The position numbers and the translations under genes are program-made. From assembly GCF_001741865.1 (NCBI RefSeq), contig NZ_CP017147.1, positions 3,711,001 to 3,775,000 of the forward strand: a stretch of 64,000 bases of DNA. The letters run 5' to 3'. This DNA is from Bosea vaviloviae. Lineage in GTDB: Bacteria; Pseudomonadota; Alphaproteobacteria; Rhizobiales; Beijerinckiaceae. Positions within the stretch are counted from its first letter, which is position 1. Each line of letters starts with the position of its first letter. Below are positions 15,827 to 24,574 of the stretch, piece by piece. Below the pieces are notes generated by a model. The model did not search any database and was not told the origin of the DNA. It saw only the letters and a program-made list of their open reading frames with translations.

Positions 15827-16762
15827 ATGAGCCAGAACCTGAAATCCATCTTCATCGACGGCGAGGCCGGCACCACGGGGCTCGGCATCCGCGACAGGCT
15901 CGCGGCCCTGCCCGAGGTCGTGGTCAAGAGCATCGCTGCCGACAAGCGCAAGGATCCCGCCGCGCGCAAGGAGATGATGGCGGGCGTCGATCTCGTCGTG
16001 CTCTGCCTGCCCGATGATGCGGCCAGGGAATCGGTCGCGCTCGCTGACGAACTCGGCAGCGACGCGCCCAAGATCGTCGATGCGGCGACGGCCCATCGCG
16101 TCGCGCCGGACTGGGTCTATGGCTTCGCCGAGATGGCGCCCGGCCATGCCGAGAAGATCGCCAACGCCAACCGCGTCTCCAATCCCGGCTGCTATCCGAC
16201 CGGTGCGATCGCGCTGTTGCGGCCGCTGGTCGATGCCGGCCTGCTGGCGCAGGATCACCCCATTACGGTCAATGCGGTGTCGGGCTATTCCGGCGGCGGC
16301 AAGAGCATGATCGAGGCCCATGAAGCCGGCGCCGCTCCGGCCTTCGAGCTCTACGGGCTTGGCCTGCATCACAAGCATCTGCCGGAATTGCAGCTCTATT
16401 CGCGCCTGACGCGGCGGCCGATCTTCGTGCCCTCGGTCGGGAATTTCCGGCAGGGCATGCTAGTCTCGATCCCGCTGCATCTCGACATGCTGCCGGGCAA
16501 GCCGACGACCGCCGCGCTCGAGGCCGCGCTGACCGCGCACTATGCCGGCTCGACCTATGTCAGCGTCGTGCCGAGCGCTCAGGCCGGTGGCAAGCTGGAG
16601 CCGGAATCGCTCAACGACACCAACCGGCTCGAACTGCGCGTCTTCGGCGATGACGCACTGGGGCAGGCGGTGCTGGTTGCCAACCTCGACAATCTGGGCA
16701 AGGGCGCGTCGGGTGCGGCGGTGCAGAACATCCGGCTGATGCTGGGGCTCGCTGAGGGCTGA
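15827..16762 (+). CDS. argC: N-acetyl-gamma-glutamyl-phosphate reductase, type 2
   Basis: Third enzyme of arginine synthesis; it reduces N-acetylglutamyl phosphate to the semialdehyde with NADPH. The 311-residue size identifies the short type-2 form. It has the N-terminal FIDGEAGTTGLGIRDRL nucleotide-binding motif, the active-site Cys122 in RVSNPGCYPTGAIALL, and the family motif NAVSGYSGGGKSMIE, followed by HKHLPELQLY and FVPSVGNFRQGM. It appears to be a single-gene unit between the terminator at 15752 and the hairpin at 16770. Confidence 0.94.
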   Translation: MSQNLKSIFIDGEAGTTGLGIRDRLAALPEVVVKSIAADKRKDPAARKEMMAGVDLVVLCLPDDAARESVALADELGSDAPKIVDAATAHRVAPDWVYGFAEMAPGHAEKIANANRVSNPGCYPTGAIALLRPLVDAGLLAQDHPITVNAVSGYSGGGKSMIEAHEAGAAPAFELYGLGLHHKHLPELQLYSRLTRRPIFVPSVGNFRQGMLVSIPLHLDMLPGKPTTAALEAALTAHYAGSTYVSVVPSAQAGGKLEPESLNDTNRLELRVFGDDALGQAVLVANLDNLGKGASGAAVQNIRLMLGLAEG

Positions 16763-16769
16763 CATCCGG

Positions 16770-16789
16770 CCTTCACGGAAACGTGAAGG
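16770..16789 (+). terminator. argC 3' hairpin
   Basis: An 8-bp perfect stem CCTTCACG/CGTGAAGG closed by a GAAA tetraloop, seven bases after the argC stop. The following GGCGCTTGTT is only weakly T-rich. Confidence 0.5.
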
Positions 16790-16843
16790 GGCGCTTGTTC
16801 CAGCACAAGGCAGTTTTCGCGGCGCGTCGTAGCATAAGGGCAG

Positions 16844-18001
16844 ATGCGCGCCGCGAAGGCGCGGCGAAAGGATGAGCTCTTGCCGACGGTCGCGTCCCAG
16901 GAAAGCCAACTCATCGACGAAAACCAACTGATCGACCGTATCTATGAGGCGGCCATCGTCTCGGAGGGATGGCCGGAGGTCTTGCGGGCGACGGCCGAAC
17001 TCGCCGGCTGTCGCGAGGCGCTGTTCGGCACGATACTGAACGCAGAGGCGCGCCTGACGGCGTCGAGCGCGGCCTTCGAGAATACCTATAACGACATCAT
17101 GCTGCGCCTGCCCGTGCCGGTGAACCAGCGCAGTTTGCGGCTTCTCGCCAACCGGCATGCGGGCTTCATCACCGACACGGATGTGTTCACGACTGAGGAG
17201 ATCGCCACCGAGCCGCTCTATCAGGAGATGCTGATCCCTTCGGGCTATGGCTCGGCCGTGGCGACGGCGATCGCCTGTCCCTCGGGTGATGTGATCGTCG
17301 TCCATTGCGAGCGCGGCTTCGACGAAGGCACGGTGGAGCCCGAGGCGGTCGCCTCGCTCAACCGGTTGCGGCCGCATTTCGCCCGCGCCGGCCTGCTGGC
17401 GCGGCGTCTCGGGCTGGAGCGGGCGAGGGCTGCCGCCCAGGCGCTCGAAATGATGGGTTTGCCTGGCGCCGTGCTGGGACCGGGCGGGCGCATTCTCAGC
17501 GCCAACAGCCTGCTGACCGCGCTGATGCCGACGGTCTTCCGCGACCGGCCGGCGCGGCTCGGGATCGTCGATGCCGCCGCCGACCGCATGCTGGAGACGG
17601 CCATGGCGGCGCTCGCCTATCAGGCTCATGACGCGGCGGTGCGTTCGATCGCGATCCCGGCGGGGCAGGGGCACCCGCCCATCGTCGTGCATCTCTCGCC
17701 TGTGACAGGCCGGGCGCGCGACGTGTTCACCCTGGCGAGCGCGATCCTGGTCGCGACGCCGGTGCTGCCCCATCGCGTTCCGGGCGCTGATCTCATCGAG
17801 GGGCTGTTCGACCTGACGCCGGCGGAGGCGAAGCTCGCGGCGATGATCGCCGCCGGGCATGCGCCCCGGCAGGCGGCGCAGCGACTGGGCGTGACGGAGG
17901 GCACCGCGCGTACGACGCTCAAGCGCGTCCTCGCCAAGACCGGGGTTCACCGCCAGTCGGATCTCGTCGGCATGCTTCAGGGCGCGGCGAAGCTCGGCTG
18001 A
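16844..18001 (+). CDS. LuxR-type HTH transcriptional regulator with N-terminal sensor region
   Basis: Regulator of about 385 residues. The C-terminal 60 residues form a GerE/LuxR helix-turn-helix: FDLTPAEAKLAAMIAAGHAP, then QAAQRLGVTEGTARTTLKRV with the recognition helix, then LAKTGVHRQSDLVGML. The N-terminal 300 residues have no domain I can name with certainty; the segment around 195-290 (PGAVLGPGGRILSANSLLTA) reads like a PAS fold. The start at 16844 is tentative, since a TTG at 16880 is also preceded by a good AAAGG. The target is unknown; no divergent partner gene points to one. Confidence 0.8.
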   Translation: MRAAKARRKDELLPTVASQESQLIDENQLIDRIYEAAIVSEGWPEVLRATAELAGCREALFGTILNAEARLTASSAAFENTYNDIMLRLPVPVNQRSLRLLANRHAGFITDTDVFTTEEIATEPLYQEMLIPSGYGSAVATAIACPSGDVIVVHCERGFDEGTVEPEAVASLNRLRPHFARAGLLARRLGLERARAAAQALEMMGLPGAVLGPGGRILSANSLLTALMPTVFRDRPARLGIVDAAADRMLETAMAALAYQAHDAAVRSIAIPAGQGHPPIVVHLSPVTGRARDVFTLASAILVATPVLPHRVPGADLIEGLFDLTPAEAKLAAMIAAGHAPRQAAQRLGVTEGTARTTLKRVLAKTGVHRQSDLVGMLQGAAKLG

Positions 18002-18172
18002 CTGCCGATGTGGCAGGATGCCCCCATTTGGGGGGTGCGCGGATCGCGGCGGCGTGAAATCTCTGGAAACATATGCGGCCGGTTGGCTGCAGTTCGGGGC
18101 GCCGTCACTCCGGCGGACCGCTTCCGGTGAGCGCTCATGGCAGAATGAGGGCCGTTCGCCGGTTGAAGCTTA

Positions 18173-18216
18173 CGCCACCATGACCGGGTCAAGCGGTCAT
18201 GGTGGCGCTTTTTTTT
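18173..18216 (+). terminator. intrinsic terminator after the LuxR-type gene
   Basis: Long stem CGCCACCATGACCG (18173-18186) with CGGTCATGGTGGCG (about 18194-18207) and then CTTTTTTTT. It is strong and oriented on the + strand, about 170 bases after the regulator's stop. The core sequence resembles the GGTCATGG palindromes elsewhere in the window. The stretch 18002-18172 shows no gene. Confidence 0.75.
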
Positions 18217-18223
18217 AAAGCTC

Positions 18224-19075
18224 TCAGGCAGCCTTGAACGGCACGAAGTTCTGCTTCTGCGTACCCAGCCCGTCGATGCCGAGCGTGACGACCTCGCCGC
18301 CCTTCAGGAAGCGCGGCGGCTTGAAGCCGAGGCCGACGCCGGGAGGCGTACCGGTGGTGATGACGTCGCCGGCATCCAGGCGCATGAACTGGCTGATGTA
18401 ATGCACCAGATAGGCGGCGCCGAAGATCATCGTCTTGGTCGAACCGTTCTGGACGCGCTCGCCATCGACCTCGAGCCACATGCCGAGATTTTGCACCTCA
18501 GTGATCTCGTCTGGCGTCACCAGCCAGGGGCCGAGCGGTCCGAAGGTCGGGCAGCCCTTGCCCTTGGCCCATTGCCCGCCGCGCTCGGCCTGGAACTCGC
18601 GCTCCGAGACGTCGTTGCAGACGCAGAAGCCGGCGATCGCGGCCATGGCGTCCTTTTCGTCGATATAGGAGCCGCCGTCGCCGATGACGATGGCGAGCTC
18701 GACCTCCCAATCGGTCTTCACCGAGGCCTTCGGGATCATCACGTCGTCATAGGGGCCGACGATGCAGTTCGGCGCCTTGTTGAACAGGATCGGCTCCTTG
18801 GGGATCGCGGCGCCGGTCTCGGCGGCGTGATCGGCGAAGTTGAGGCCGACGGCGATGAAATTATGCACGTCGCCGACGCAGGCGCCGATTCGCGGCGAAC
18901 CCTGGACGAGCGGCAGCGATTCGGGATCGAGCGCCTTGAGCTTGGCGAGTGAGGCCGAGCCGAGCGTCTTGCCGGCGAGATCCGGAATGACGCTGGAGAG
19001 GTCGCGCAAGCCTCCCTTGGCGTCGAGAAGAGCCGGCTTTTCCTGGCCAAAAGCGCCGTATCGCAGCAGTTTCAT
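18224..19075 (-). CDS. fumarylacetoacetate hydrolase family protein
   Basis: FAH-fold enzyme of 283 residues acting in the cytoplasm on a 2-keto acid or acylpyruvate. It shows FIAVGLNFADHAAETG, PNCIVGPYDDVMIPKASV, the metal-binding DWEVELAIVIG (two acidic ligands), NDVSEREFQAERGGQWAKGK, TFGPLGPWLVTPDEI, and ITTGTPPGVGLGFKPPRFL. This arrangement matches proteins named ureidoglycolate lyase or 2-hydroxyhepta-2,4-diene-1,7-dioate isomerase; the exact substrate is not readable. The ATG at 19075 follows GGGGGAA. The open frame runs 60 codons further upstream with no family similarity. Monocistronic. Confidence 0.88.
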   Translation of the reverse strand: MKLLRYGAFGQEKPALLDAKGGLRDLSSVIPDLAGKTLGSASLAKLKALDPESLPLVQGSPRIGACVGDVHNFIAVGLNFADHAAETGAAIPKEPILFNKAPNCIVGPYDDVMIPKASVKTDWEVELAIVIGDGGSYIDEKDAMAAIAGFCVCNDVSEREFQAERGGQWAKGKGCPTFGPLGPWLVTPDEITEVQNLGMWLEVDGERVQNGSTKTMIFGAAYLVHYISQFMRLDAGDVITTGTPPGVGLGFKPPRFLKGGEVVTLGIDGLGTQKQNFVPFKAA

Positions 19076-19507
19076 GGTGTTTCCCCCTGTTTCAATCGAT
19101 CTAATTCGGGTGGCGCGCACCTGAGCGGATGGGGCGCGCAATGACAAGTGAGTTCCCGCGCATGACGCGGCTGCGTCTGGATAGCCATGAGATTGTTGCG
19201 CCGATGCAACGTATCCCGCGAAAGCAACATGCCCGGCAATCGGGCTGCCTTGCATGGATTTTAGCCGGGTGCGTCGAAATCGACGATAGTTCGCATGTAA
19301 ACGATCGTTTTGCCCGTGCCGTTTCGCGACGATGCGAGAAATCGGCAGGTTTTTAGCGATTTTTCGGCCTGCCGCTTCGGAAACAAGCGAAGTTGCGGCG
19401 TTTTCAGGGCGCTTGCGGCGGGATTGCGGCGAAACCGGCCTCGCGTCATGGTGGTGTCAGCGAGGCGCTTCGACCTCGAAAGAATGCAATCAAAGGGATG
19501 GATTAGG
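19076..19507. promoter_or_regulatory. divergent intergenic region with two palindromes
   Basis: About 430 bases between the FAH-family gene and the FadL-like gene, without a convincing gene. It holds CGTCGAAATCGACG at 19272-19285 and a perfect AAACGATCGTTT at 19299-19310, close together and AT-richer than the flanks, which could be operator sites for either gene. No other structure is seen. Confidence 0.35.
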
Positions 19508-20827
19508 ATGAAGAGCACCGTTCGCCTCATCGCCGCGGCAACCGTTTCGGCAGCTGCTCTTCTCGCGGCCGGCTCCGCCTCCGCCAGCTCCTTCGCCATC
19601 CGCAGCGGCCAGAGCGCCGAAGGGCTCGGCATGGCCTATGCCGGCGCCGCCTCGGGCGGCATCGGCATGGGGTCGATGGCCTGGAACCCGGCCACGATCA
19701 CCATGTTCCCCGGCCGCAACAGCAACTGGAACTTCACCTATCTCAACGCGAATGCCGACTATCAGCCGACCGCGGCCACGCGCCTGGGTTCGCCGCTCGG
19801 CCCGCTGAACCCGATCCAGAACGGCACCGGCAATCTCGGCGGCGACGGCGCCTTCATCCCCGCCTCTTACAGCGCCTGGCAGCTCACCGACCGCTTCTGG
19901 CTCGGCGTGACCACCGGCGCGCCCTATGGCCTGCGCTCCAAGCCCGACCAGCAGGTCAATGCCGGACAGGTCTATGGCCGCTCGGCCAAGGTGCAGACGA
20001 TCAACGTCTCGCCGACCATCGGCTATCAGGTGAACGACTGGATCTCGGTTGGCGCCGCGGTGCAGGTCCAGTATTTCAACGCCGCGCTGAAGCAGGCCTC
20101 GGGCGTCGGGCCGACGGCGGCGCCGGTGATCATCGAGGGCGATACGATCGATTTCGGCTATCGCTTCGGTATCACCTTGACGCCGTTCCAAGGGACCGCG
20201 ATCGGCCTGGCCTATCGCTCCGAGGTGCGCCAGACGCTTGAAGGCACGTTCCGCACGCCGCTCGCGGTCATTCCGGTCAAGGCGAATCTCAACCTGCCCG
20301 ATTCGGTCGTGTTGGGCGTGTCGCAGGTGATCAATGATCAGTGGCAGGTCCATGCCGGCGTGGAATGGACGAATTGGAGCCGCTTCCGCAACATTCCGAT
20401 CGTGAGCCAGCTGAACGGCGCGCCGGTCACCAGCCTGAACTTCCAATATGACGATGCCTGGTATTTCTCGCTGGGCGCGGAATACAAGTACAGCAGCGCG
20501 CTGACGCTGCGCGCCGGTGTCGGCTACGAGCTCTCGGCCGTGAACGACCGCAACCGCACGATCTTCATCGCCGATAATGATCGCCTCTGGCTCTCCGCCG
20601 GCTTGAGCTATCAGTTCAACGACAAGCTCAAGCTCGATCTCGGCTACACCTATATCGATGTGAAGAAGGCGAGCGTGAACTACAACGGCAGCCATCCGCA
20701 GCAGGCCGCCGTGTTCTACACCGCCGAGGCCAAGCCCTCGATCCACATCGCCTCGGTCGGCCTGACCTATCGCTGGGATAACCCGGCCGAGACGGTCCCG
20801 GTGCGCCCGGTCGTTCGCAAGAACTGA
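19508..20827 (+). CDS. FadL/TodX-family outer-membrane transport protein
   Basis: Outer-membrane beta-barrel of 439 residues for hydrophobic substrates such as long-chain fatty acids. It has a 26-residue signal peptide (MKSTVRLIAAATVSAAALLA, then AGSASA), directly followed by the mature start SSFAIRSGQSAEGLGMAYAG, which corresponds to the FadL N-terminal hatch. SGGIGMGSMAWNPATITMFP is the conserved NPA block. Many alternating aromatic/glycine strands follow, ending near SVGLTYRWDN. The ATG at 19508 follows TTAGG; the open frame upstream lacks a signal peptide. It is closed by the strong terminator at 20851. Confidence 0.87.
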   Translation: MKSTVRLIAAATVSAAALLAAGSASASSFAIRSGQSAEGLGMAYAGAASGGIGMGSMAWNPATITMFPGRNSNWNFTYLNANADYQPTAATRLGSPLGPLNPIQNGTGNLGGDGAFIPASYSAWQLTDRFWLGVTTGAPYGLRSKPDQQVNAGQVYGRSAKVQTINVSPTIGYQVNDWISVGAAVQVQYFNAALKQASGVGPTAAPVIIEGDTIDFGYRFGITLTPFQGTAIGLAYRSEVRQTLEGTFRTPLAVIPVKANLNLPDSVVLGVSQVINDQWQVHAGVEWTNWSRFRNIPIVSQLNGAPVTSLNFQYDDAWYFSLGAEYKYSSALTLRAGVGYELSAVNDRNRTIFIADNDRLWLSAGLSYQFNDKLKLDLGYTYIDVKKASVNYNGSHPQQAAVFYTAEAKPSIHIASVGLTYRWDNPAETVPVRPVVRKN

Positions 20828-20850
20828 GCGGAGCTTCCGCACAAAGGAAA

Positions 20851-20875
20851 AGCCGGCCTTCGGGCCGGCTTTTTT
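20851..20875 (+). terminator. strong intrinsic terminator of the FadL-like gene
   Basis: Perfect stem AGCCGGCC/GGCCGGCT closed by a TTCG tetraloop and followed by five T residues. A short tandem repeat (TTTTTGTTTGTGAGC, twice) follows to about 20900. Confidence 0.9.
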
Positions 20876-20969
20876 GTTTGTGAGCTTTTTGTTTGTGAGC
20901 CTGGGGCGAGCGCGGGGCTGTGAAGGCTCTTCGCGGATTGGCCGCGGTCATAGCGGCGGCCACCTATGG

Positions 20970-21758
20970 TCACGGTTCCTGCGGATCGGCTGGAGCAACC
21001 GCAAGACCGTCGATGCCGCTGCGCGCGACGGAGCCCGCCAGAAAACCGCTTGAGCGCATCTCACTGAGGGCCGCGTTGACCAACTGAAGCCGATCCTGAT
21101 GATCGATCGGTACGGCTACGGCTTGCGGCACACCGTAAAAATTGTCGTCGAGCATTCGTAGGCCGGGAACGCCCTGCGTCGCGCTGGAGAGCCGCTGTCG
21201 CCCACCCGCGAAGGCAATCACCTCCCCGTTCCGAAGCCACTGGACAGCGTCTCGCAAGGTATAGTCGGGCGTCTCTCGCACCTTCGCTGCGATCAGCCGC
21301 CCTTTCAGCCACACGCCGACACTGTCATCGGTGTTCACCCCGATCACCTGAGTGGGGCGGTCAAGCTCCTTCACGGACCGGAGCGGGGAATCTGCACTCA
21401 CAAGCGCGCTTTGCTGCACCAGCATGTATGTCCGGGAGTAGAGCACAATGCCAGTGCGCGCCGGGTTCGGAGCGACAAATCCGATGTCGACCTGGCCGCT
21501 TCTGACCGCCTCAAGCACGGCGGCGGCCGTCGGGAGGGGCGCGATGCTGACCGGCACGTCCGCCCGGCGGCCCAGTTCGCGCGTGATGTCGGCGATCACA
21601 CCCGAAATTGTGCCGGTTGCCGGGTCGAGGCGAGCCTGCGCGACGTTCGTACCGATATATCCAACGCGCAGCGTACCGCTCGGCGCCAGCACTGGGTCGG
21701 CAGCCTGCACCGGACAGGCGAGCAAGACCGCAATGAGCGTCAGCAGGGCATAGCGCAT
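20970..21758 (-). CDS. periplasmic solute-binding protein, family 3
   Basis: Type-3 extracellular solute-binding protein of about 262 residues. The signal peptide starts MRYALLTLIAVLLACPVQA and the mature domain starts PSGTLRVGYIGTNVAQARLD. It continues IADITRELGRRADVPVSIAP, VLEAVRSGQVDIGFVAPNPA, and IGVNTDDSVGVWLKGRL with the two-lobed order of amino-acid binding proteins. The ATG at 21758 is preferred because GAGG lies six bases upstream, and the ten residues before it are encoded by a small tandem repeat (AAACCTCGGCATG-like). No permease or ATPase gene is adjacent, so it is an orphan binding protein that may feed another transporter or a sensor. Confidence 0.8.
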   Translation of the reverse strand: MRYALLTLIAVLLACPVQAADPVLAPSGTLRVGYIGTNVAQARLDPATGTISGVIADITRELGRRADVPVSIAPLPTAAAVLEAVRSGQVDIGFVAPNPARTGIVLYSRTYMLVQQSALVSADSPLRSVKELDRPTQVIGVNTDDSVGVWLKGRLIAAKVRETPDYTLRDAVQWLRNGEVIAFAGGRQRLSSATQGVPGLRMLDDNFYGVPQAVAVPIDHQDRLQLVNAALSEMRSSGFLAGSVARSGIDGLAVAPADPQEP

Positions 21759-21880
21759 AGGAAACCTCGGCATGAGAAACCCCGGCATGTAAAACCTCGG
21801 CCCATTGTTAAGCGTTAGGGTATCGTGGTCACAACCTTATCCGCTCCGGCGAAAAGCGAAATGCGCCGGCGAAAACACCT

Positions 21881-21984
21881 CAAGCGTTTTCGAACGAAGC
21901 GGATACCGGTTCGCGTGAAGAAGACGCATTAAAACAATGACATGGAGCAATTGAACGATCCAATTGGATCGGACATTGCTCTAG
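21881..21984. repeat. ~100-bp palindromic repeat
   Basis: Full copy of the main family: CAAGCGTTTTCGAACGAAGC, then CGGTTCGCGTGAAGAAGACG, then the inverted half TTGAACGATCCAATTGGATC, ending GCTCTAG at 21984. It lies in the 345-base gap between the orphan binding protein and the ars cassette. The rest of that gap holds the phaC remnant at 22067. Confidence 0.72.
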
Positions 21985-22066
21985 CCAGCCCGCGAAACAC
22001 GGCGCGTATTCCGGGCCAGTTCGAGAGCAGGCTGGCGCGAGCCCAGATGTCCGCAACGCATCCGCC

Positions 22067-22120
22067 AGCGCCTTGAGCTTGCCGTCGCCGGGCTGGCGTG
22101 CGGGCGCGCGCTTTGGCGCC
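22067..22120 (-). pseudogene. fragment duplicating the phaC 3' region
   Basis: These 54 bases match 26107-26160 inside intact phaC at 51 of 54 positions in the same orientation (my count). Read on the minus strand they give APKRAPARQPGDGKLKAL, against APKRVPARQPGDGKLEAL in PhaC (about residues 582-599). The arsJ stop codon lies only 12 bases beyond one end. No promoter or start is left. The fragment and phaC therefore form direct repeats on both sides of the ars cassette. Confidence 0.8.
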
Positions 22121-22132
22121 TTGGAGTATGGT

Positions 22133-23392
22133 TCAGCCTTCCCGCTCGATGCGTTCGGGGTGGAGAGGCAGTGCTAGCGTCGCGGCGAAGCAGGCCGCCA
22201 GCATCAAGCTGGATCCGATGAGGCAGGCGTATAGCCCTCCTGCCTGATAGAGCAGCCCCGACAGCAATGTGCCTGTGAAACGCCCGAGCGCGTTGGCCGC
22301 ATAGTAGAAACCGACATCCTCGGCCGATTTCTCCGATCCGGCATAGGCCAGGATCAGGTAGGAGTGGACCGACGAGTTCACCGCGAAGGCGAATCCGAAC
22401 AGGCTGAGGCCCACGACCAGGACTAGGTCGGGCCGCAAGCCCGAGTCGCTTGCGAGGAGCCCGGCGATAGCGAAGGGGACGGCCGCCAGCGCCAGCGACC
22501 AGAGCCGTGCGGCGAGGACCTCGGAGGACAGTCCGTCGGCGCTGCGCCGGACTAAGGCGGGCGCGGCCGCCTGAACCAGTCCATAGCCAATGGTCCAGAT
22601 CGCCAGAAAGGTGCCGACCATGGTGAAGGTCCAGCCCGAGGCGTAGAGGAAGACCGGCACACCCACGACGAACCAGACGTCCCGCGCTCCGAACAATGCG
22701 ACGCGCGCGATCGCCAGCAGGTTGACGCCTCGGTTCTTGGCGAACAGCTCGCGGGCGCTCCTGCTGGCCTTGGCCTTGCCCATCATCGCCGGCAACGACG
22801 TGACCACGCCCAGCAGGATCAGCGCGAGCATGGCGGCCATCGCCCATAGCGCACCCCTGAACCCCAGCGCCTCCAGAAGTAACCCGCCGAGGAAGAAGCC
22901 GATGCCCTTCATTGCGTTCTTCGAGCCGGTGAACCAGGCCACCCAGCGAAACAGCCGGCCCTCTGCGTCCTCGGCCTTCGCTGCCGCTTCCGCGATCTTG
23001 ATCGCCGATTTCGAGGCTGTCTTGGTCAAGTCCTTGGCAACGCCACAGATGCCTTGTGCGAGGACGACCCAGGCCACGGAGGCTGCAGCTGTCCAGTCCG
23101 GCGATAGCGCCGAAAGCAGCAGGAAGCCGAATATTTGTGTCGTCAGCCCGACCGTCAGCATGCGGGTGATGCCATACCGCGCAGCAAGCCAGCCGCCGAT
23201 CAGGTTGGCGGCGATACCGGCCGCCTCGTAGAGAAGGAACAGGAAGGCCAGCATGAACGGCGAATAGCCAAGCCGGAAGAAGTGCAGCAGCACGAGCATC
23301 CGCAACGCGCCGTCGGTCAGGGTAAAGCCCCAATAGGCCGCTGTGACGATGGTGTAGTTGCGCGAGCCTTGGCCCGCGCTCGGATTCTGCAC
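22133..23392 (-). CDS. arsJ: organoarsenical efflux MFS transporter ArsJ
   Basis: Inner-membrane major-facilitator protein of 419 residues that exports 1-arseno-3-phosphoglycerate. Family marks are YWGFTLTDGALRMLVLLHFF, LGYSPFMLAFLFLLYEAAGI, LAQGICGVAKDLTKTASKSA, WFTGSKNAMKGIGFFLGGLL and FGARDVWFVVGVPVFL, which I recognise from characterised ArsJ proteins. The GTG at 23392 is taken as the start, four bases after the GAPDH stop. The frame is open to 23476, but that stretch would overlap the GAPDH gene by 80 bases. The partner GAPDH directly upstream is the known functional companion. The gene ends 12 bases from the phaC fragment. Confidence 0.9.
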   Translation of the reverse strand: MQNPSAGQGSRNYTIVTAAYWGFTLTDGALRMLVLLHFFRLGYSPFMLAFLFLLYEAAGIAANLIGGWLAARYGITRMLTVGLTTQIFGFLLLSALSPDWTAAASVAWVVLAQGICGVAKDLTKTASKSAIKIAEAAAKAEDAEGRLFRWVAWFTGSKNAMKGIGFFLGGLLLEALGFRGALWAMAAMLALILLGVVTSLPAMMGKAKASRSARELFAKNRGVNLLAIARVALFGARDVWFVVGVPVFLYASGWTFTMVGTFLAIWTIGYGLVQAAAPALVRRSADGLSSEVLAARLWSLALAAVPFAIAGLLASDSGLRPDLVLVVGLSLFGFAFAVNSSVHSYLILAYAGSEKSAEDVGFYYAANALGRFTGTLLSGLLYQAGGLYACLIGSSLMLAACFAATLALPLHPERIEREG

Positions 23393-23396
23393 GACC

Positions 23397-24440
23397 TCAG
23401 ATCCCGACCTGTTCGAGGTGGCAGGCGAGATCGACCATGCGGCAGGCATAGCCCATCTCGTTGTCGTACCAGGCATACACCTTCAACATCGTCCCGTCGG
23501 TGACGAGCGTCGACAGACCGTCGATGATCGAGGAGCGCGTGTCGCGCTGATAGTCGATCGAGACCAGCGGCCGCGCCTCGAAGCCCAGGATGCCGGCGAG
23601 CGGCCCCTTCGCAGCAGCCTTGAACAGCTCGTTGACCTCAGCGGCCGTCGTCGGGCGCTCCAGTTCGAAGACGCAATCGGTCAGTGAGGCGTTGAGCACC
23701 GGCGCACGAACGGCGTGGCCGTCGAGCTTTCCCTTGAGCTCAGGATAGATCAGCGCGATCGCGGTGGCGCTGCCGGTCGTCGTCGGCTGGAGCGAGAGCA
23801 TGGCGGAGCGGGCGCGGCGCAGATCCTTGTGCGGTGCATCGACGACAACGTTCGTGTTCGTCGGGTCGTGGATCGTGGTGATCTGGCCGTGGCGGATACG
23901 CAGGTTCTCATGAACGACCTTCACCACCGGGGCGAGGCAGTTGGTGGTGCAGGAAGCGGCAGTCACGATCGGATGCAAATCGGGCTTGTAGAGATGCTCG
24001 TTGATGCCGATGACTACGTTGAGGACCGACGCGTCCTTCACTGGTGCCGCCACGATGACGCGCTTGGCACCGCGCTTCAGATGGCCCTCGATCGTAGCAG
24101 GCATTAAAAATTTGCCAGTACATTCGAGCACGACATCGACGCCGAGGTCGCCCCAAGGGATATCTCCGGGCGCAGCGTGAGCCGAGAAACCCATCCGGCG
24201 CTCGCCGATGCGGATTCCGCCCTCGCTCTCTGGGCCTATGTCGGCGCGCCAACGGCCCTGCATGCTGTCGAATTCCAGCAAATGGGCCGTCGCCAACGCT
24301 CCGCCCTTGATCTCGTTGAGATGCACGACGTCGAGTCGATTGCCGGCACGCGGATCGTCGCCCTGGCGCTCGGCGGCGCCGAGAGCTGCCCTCAGGGCCA
24401 GGCGCCCGATGCGCCCCATGCCGTTGATGCCGACCCGCAT
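23397..24440 (-). CDS. ArsJ-associated glyceraldehyde-3-phosphate dehydrogenase
   Basis: GAPDH-family enzyme of 347 residues. It has the NAD-binding start [20 protein letters not shown], the catalytic Cys164 in [18 protein letters not shown], the histidine-bearing [20 protein letters not shown], and the C-terminal [15 protein letters not shown]. In ars operons this paralogue uses arsenate in place of phosphate and makes 1-arseno-3-phosphoglycerate, which ArsJ exports, giving arsenate resistance. The direct arsJ neighbour and the ars operator region upstream support that role over glycolysis. It is transcribed divergently from arsC. Confidence 0.9.
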   Translation of the reverse strand: MRVGINGMGRIGRLALRAALGAAERQGDDPRAGNRLDVVHLNEIKGGALATAHLLEFDSMQGRWRADIGPESEGGIRIGERRMGFSAHAAPGDIPWGDLGVDVVLECTGKFLMPATIEGHLKRGAKRVIVAAPVKDASVLNVVIGINEHLYKPDLHPIVTAASCTTNCLAPVVKVVHENLRIRHGQITTIHDPTNTNVVVDAPHKDLRRARSAMLSLQPTTTGSATAIALIYPELKGKLDGHAVRAPVLNASLTDCVFELERPTTAAEVNELFKAAAKGPLAGILGFEARPLVSIDYQRDTRSSIIDGLSTLVTDGTMLKVYAWYDNEMGYACRMVDLACHLEQVGI

Positions 24441-24500
24441 GATCCATGCTCCCTACGATGATCCTGAACGGTCCATCGCCTGAATGAAGACTATATGTCA

Positions 24501-24562
24501 ATATGTCGGTTGACTCCGACATATCGCTCGGGCAGCATTTATGTCGATCGTAACCGACATAA
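24501..24562. promoter_or_regulatory. two palindromic ArsR-type operators in the divergent ars promoter region
   Basis: Site 1 (24501-24524) has 9-bp perfect arms ATATGTCGG/CCGACATAT around TTGACT. Site 2 (24539-24562) has 8-bp perfect arms TTATGTCG/CGACATAA around eight bases. Both are 24 bp and their centres are 38 bp apart. An extra half-site TATATGTCA lies at 24493-24501. The TTGACT core of site 1 could be a -35 box. They lie between the divergent GAPDH-arsJ and arsC-arsRC transcripts and are the obvious targets of the ArsR domain encoded at 25090. Confidence 0.75.
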
Positions 24563-24574
24563 CGAGATTTCCCC

